Origin: Mycolicibacterium porcinum
GTDB lineage: Bacteria > Actinomycetota > Actinomycetes > Mycobacteriales > Mycobacteriaceae
NCBI GenBank assembly: GCA_002086835.1
Contig: MVIG01000001.1
Location: 124,001 to 188,000, forward strand
Reading direction: 5' to 3'
DNA length: 64,000 bases
Shown here: piece by piece, positions 63,031-64,000 of the stretch
Layout: every line of letters starts with the position of its first letter
How positions within the stretch are numbered: the stretch's first letter is position 1
The notes under the pieces: model-generated
Seen by the model: only the letters and a program-made list of their open reading frames with translations
The model's database searches: none
Told to the model about the DNA's origin: nothing
Position numbers and translations under genes: made by a program

Positions 63031-64000
63031 GCTTCGCGCTGACAGCTCAGGGGAACACAGCCGTTGAGATCGCGGACGCGGTCAGGGCGGGGGAGATCTC
63101 TGTCGTCGAAACGGTCCGCGCAGCATTGGGCCGGGTCGAATCTCACGACGATGAGATCGGTGCATTCGTCCACGTGGACGTCGAGGGTGCGCTCGCACGG
63201 GCCGAGGCGTTGGACCGGCTGGTGTCCCGCGGCGTCGATCCCGGTCCTCTTGCCGGAGTTCCCTTGGGCGTCAAGGAACTTCACCCGGTGGCCGGTTGGC
63301 CTTTCGCCATGGGTAGCGCGCTGTACGCCGACCGGGTCGCCGACCATACCTGCACTCTGGTGAACCGTGCCGTGGCCGCCGGGGCGGTGCCGATCGGCCT
63401 GACCGCCTCGCCCGAGTTCGGCAGGGCGTCCTATACCGCATCGGAACTGCACGGCGTGACCCGTAATCCGTGGAATCCGCGCCTCACTCCGGGCGGATCG
63501 AGCGGAGGATCGGCAGCCGCGGTGGCCGCGGGCATGGTGCCGATCGCCACCGGCACCGACGGGGCTGGTTCCCTGCGAATCCCGGCCTCTTACTGTGCGC
63601 TGGTCGGATTCAAGACCACTTACGGTCTGGTTCCGCGCGGTCCGCGCCACCGCGGTGCCGCCGACAACGACCATTACGGTGCCCTCACCCGAACCGTCCG
63701 CGACACCGCCCGGTTCCTGGACTGTGTGTGCGGGCTCGATCCTTACGATCGGGCGTCGCTGCCTGCACCCGGCAGCTTCGAGAATGGGCTGAACATCGAC
63801 CTGCGTGGGCTGCGCGTGGCGTTCGCCGCGGACCTCGGCAACGCTCCGTGCGACCCGGCGGTGGCCGAGGTCGCTCATGGGGCGGCCGAGAGGTTCATCG
63901 CCGAAGTCGGGGCGGCGCGGGTATCCGCTCGCTTACGCGTGGACCCGGCCTGCGGCACGGCCTATCGGATTCTGTCGGCCCCAGACGTCTATTCGCAGGT
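63027..64000 (+). CDS. Amidase signature family hydrolase (3' end beyond window)
   Basis: The gene starts with GTG at 63027, overlapping the permease stop, and runs out of the window after about 324 codons without a stop. The Ser-cisSer-Lys triad of amidases is visible: Lys83 in [10 protein letters not shown], the cis-Ser in GGSSGGS (156-162), and the nucleophile Ser182 in [13 protein letters not shown]. It would hydrolyse an amide to acid and ammonia or amine. Together with the GGT-like and RidA proteins it points to breakdown of a nitrogen compound. Confidence 0.93.
   Translation, partial: MSFALTAQGNTAVEIADAVRAGEISVVETVRAALGRVESHDDEIGAFVHVDVEGALARAEALDRLVSRGVDPGPLAGVPLGVKELHPVAGWPFAMGSALYADRVADHTCTLVNRAVAAGAVPIGLTASPEFGRASYTASELHGVTRNPWNPRLTPGGSSGGSAAAVAAGMVPIATGTDGAGSLRIPASYCALVGFKTTYGLVPRGPRHRGAADNDHYGALTRTVRDTARFLDCVCGLDPYDRASLPAPGSFENGLNIDLRGLRVAFAADLGNAPCDPAVAEVAHGAAERFIAEVGAARVSARLRVDPACGTAYRILSAPDVYSQ

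Overview
The window is GC-rich DNA with mycobacterial features: a complete mycofactocin cluster, the mycobacterial S10 ribosomal operon with an arylsulfatase and a formylglycine-generating enzyme further along, many GTG starts, ATGA/GTGA gene overlaps, and several promoters of the leaderless TANNNT-N7-start type. It most likely comes from a fast-growing environmental Mycobacteriaceae species (Mycolicibacterium-like). The gene order mft cluster - rpsJ...rpsQ - sulfatase - FGE matches what I recall of the M. tuberculosis Rv0691-Rv0712 region, but about 26 kb of extra genes sit between rpsQ and the sulfatase, and more than 15 kb of further accessory genes follow the FGE. rplN, expected next, is not reached.

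Layout. 1-6.6 kb: mftABCDEFG. 6.6-12.7 kb: an MFS exporter with a divergent TetR regulator sharing a tandem operator, a cytochrome P450, a lipoprotein carboxylesterase, an NTF2-like protein and a hotdog-fold protein. 12.7-18.7 kb: S10 operon (rpsJ-rplC-rplD-rplW-rplB-rpsS-rplV-rpsC-rplP-rpmC-rpsQ) with a promoter and a strong terminator. 18.7-28 kb: an exopolysaccharide-type operon (BcsB-like protein, unknown membrane protein, BcsA-like family 2 glycosyltransferase, GT-C-like membrane protein) next to a lipase-fold lipoprotein that has lost its catalytic serine and a parallel beta-helix protein. 28-39.5 kb: a class III alkylsulfatase, a MalT-like LuxR regulator, a NUDIX protein, an FAD oxidoreductase/cupin pair, three TetR regulators (two with clear palindromic operators), a DUF2306-type membrane protein and an MFS transporter. 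39.5-44.5 kb: sdhC-sdhA-sdhB followed by a DASS-type dicarboxylate transporter. 44.6-48.6 kb: arylsulfatase, lipoprotein, FGE. 48.5-64 kb: a catabolic locus with two paralogous permeases, an MFS transporter, a PucR regulator, a GlcG/HbpS-like protein, a heme-oxygenase-like diiron oxidase (HDO), two Rieske ferredoxins, an FAD-dependent ferredoxin reductase, an aldehyde dehydrogenase, a gamma-glutamyltransferase-like Ntn hydrolase, a RidA protein and an amidase cut by the window edge.

The strongest candidate for an undescribed system is this last locus. The HDO carries a complete six-ligand diiron motif and is encoded with what looks like its own electron-transfer chain (two Rieske ferredoxins and a reductase), flanked by enzymes suited to amide/amine breakdown and aldehyde oxidation. 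Second is the cellulose-synthase-like operon with a predicted pseudo-lipase. No tRNA, rRNA, CRISPR array, insertion sequence or integrase was found.
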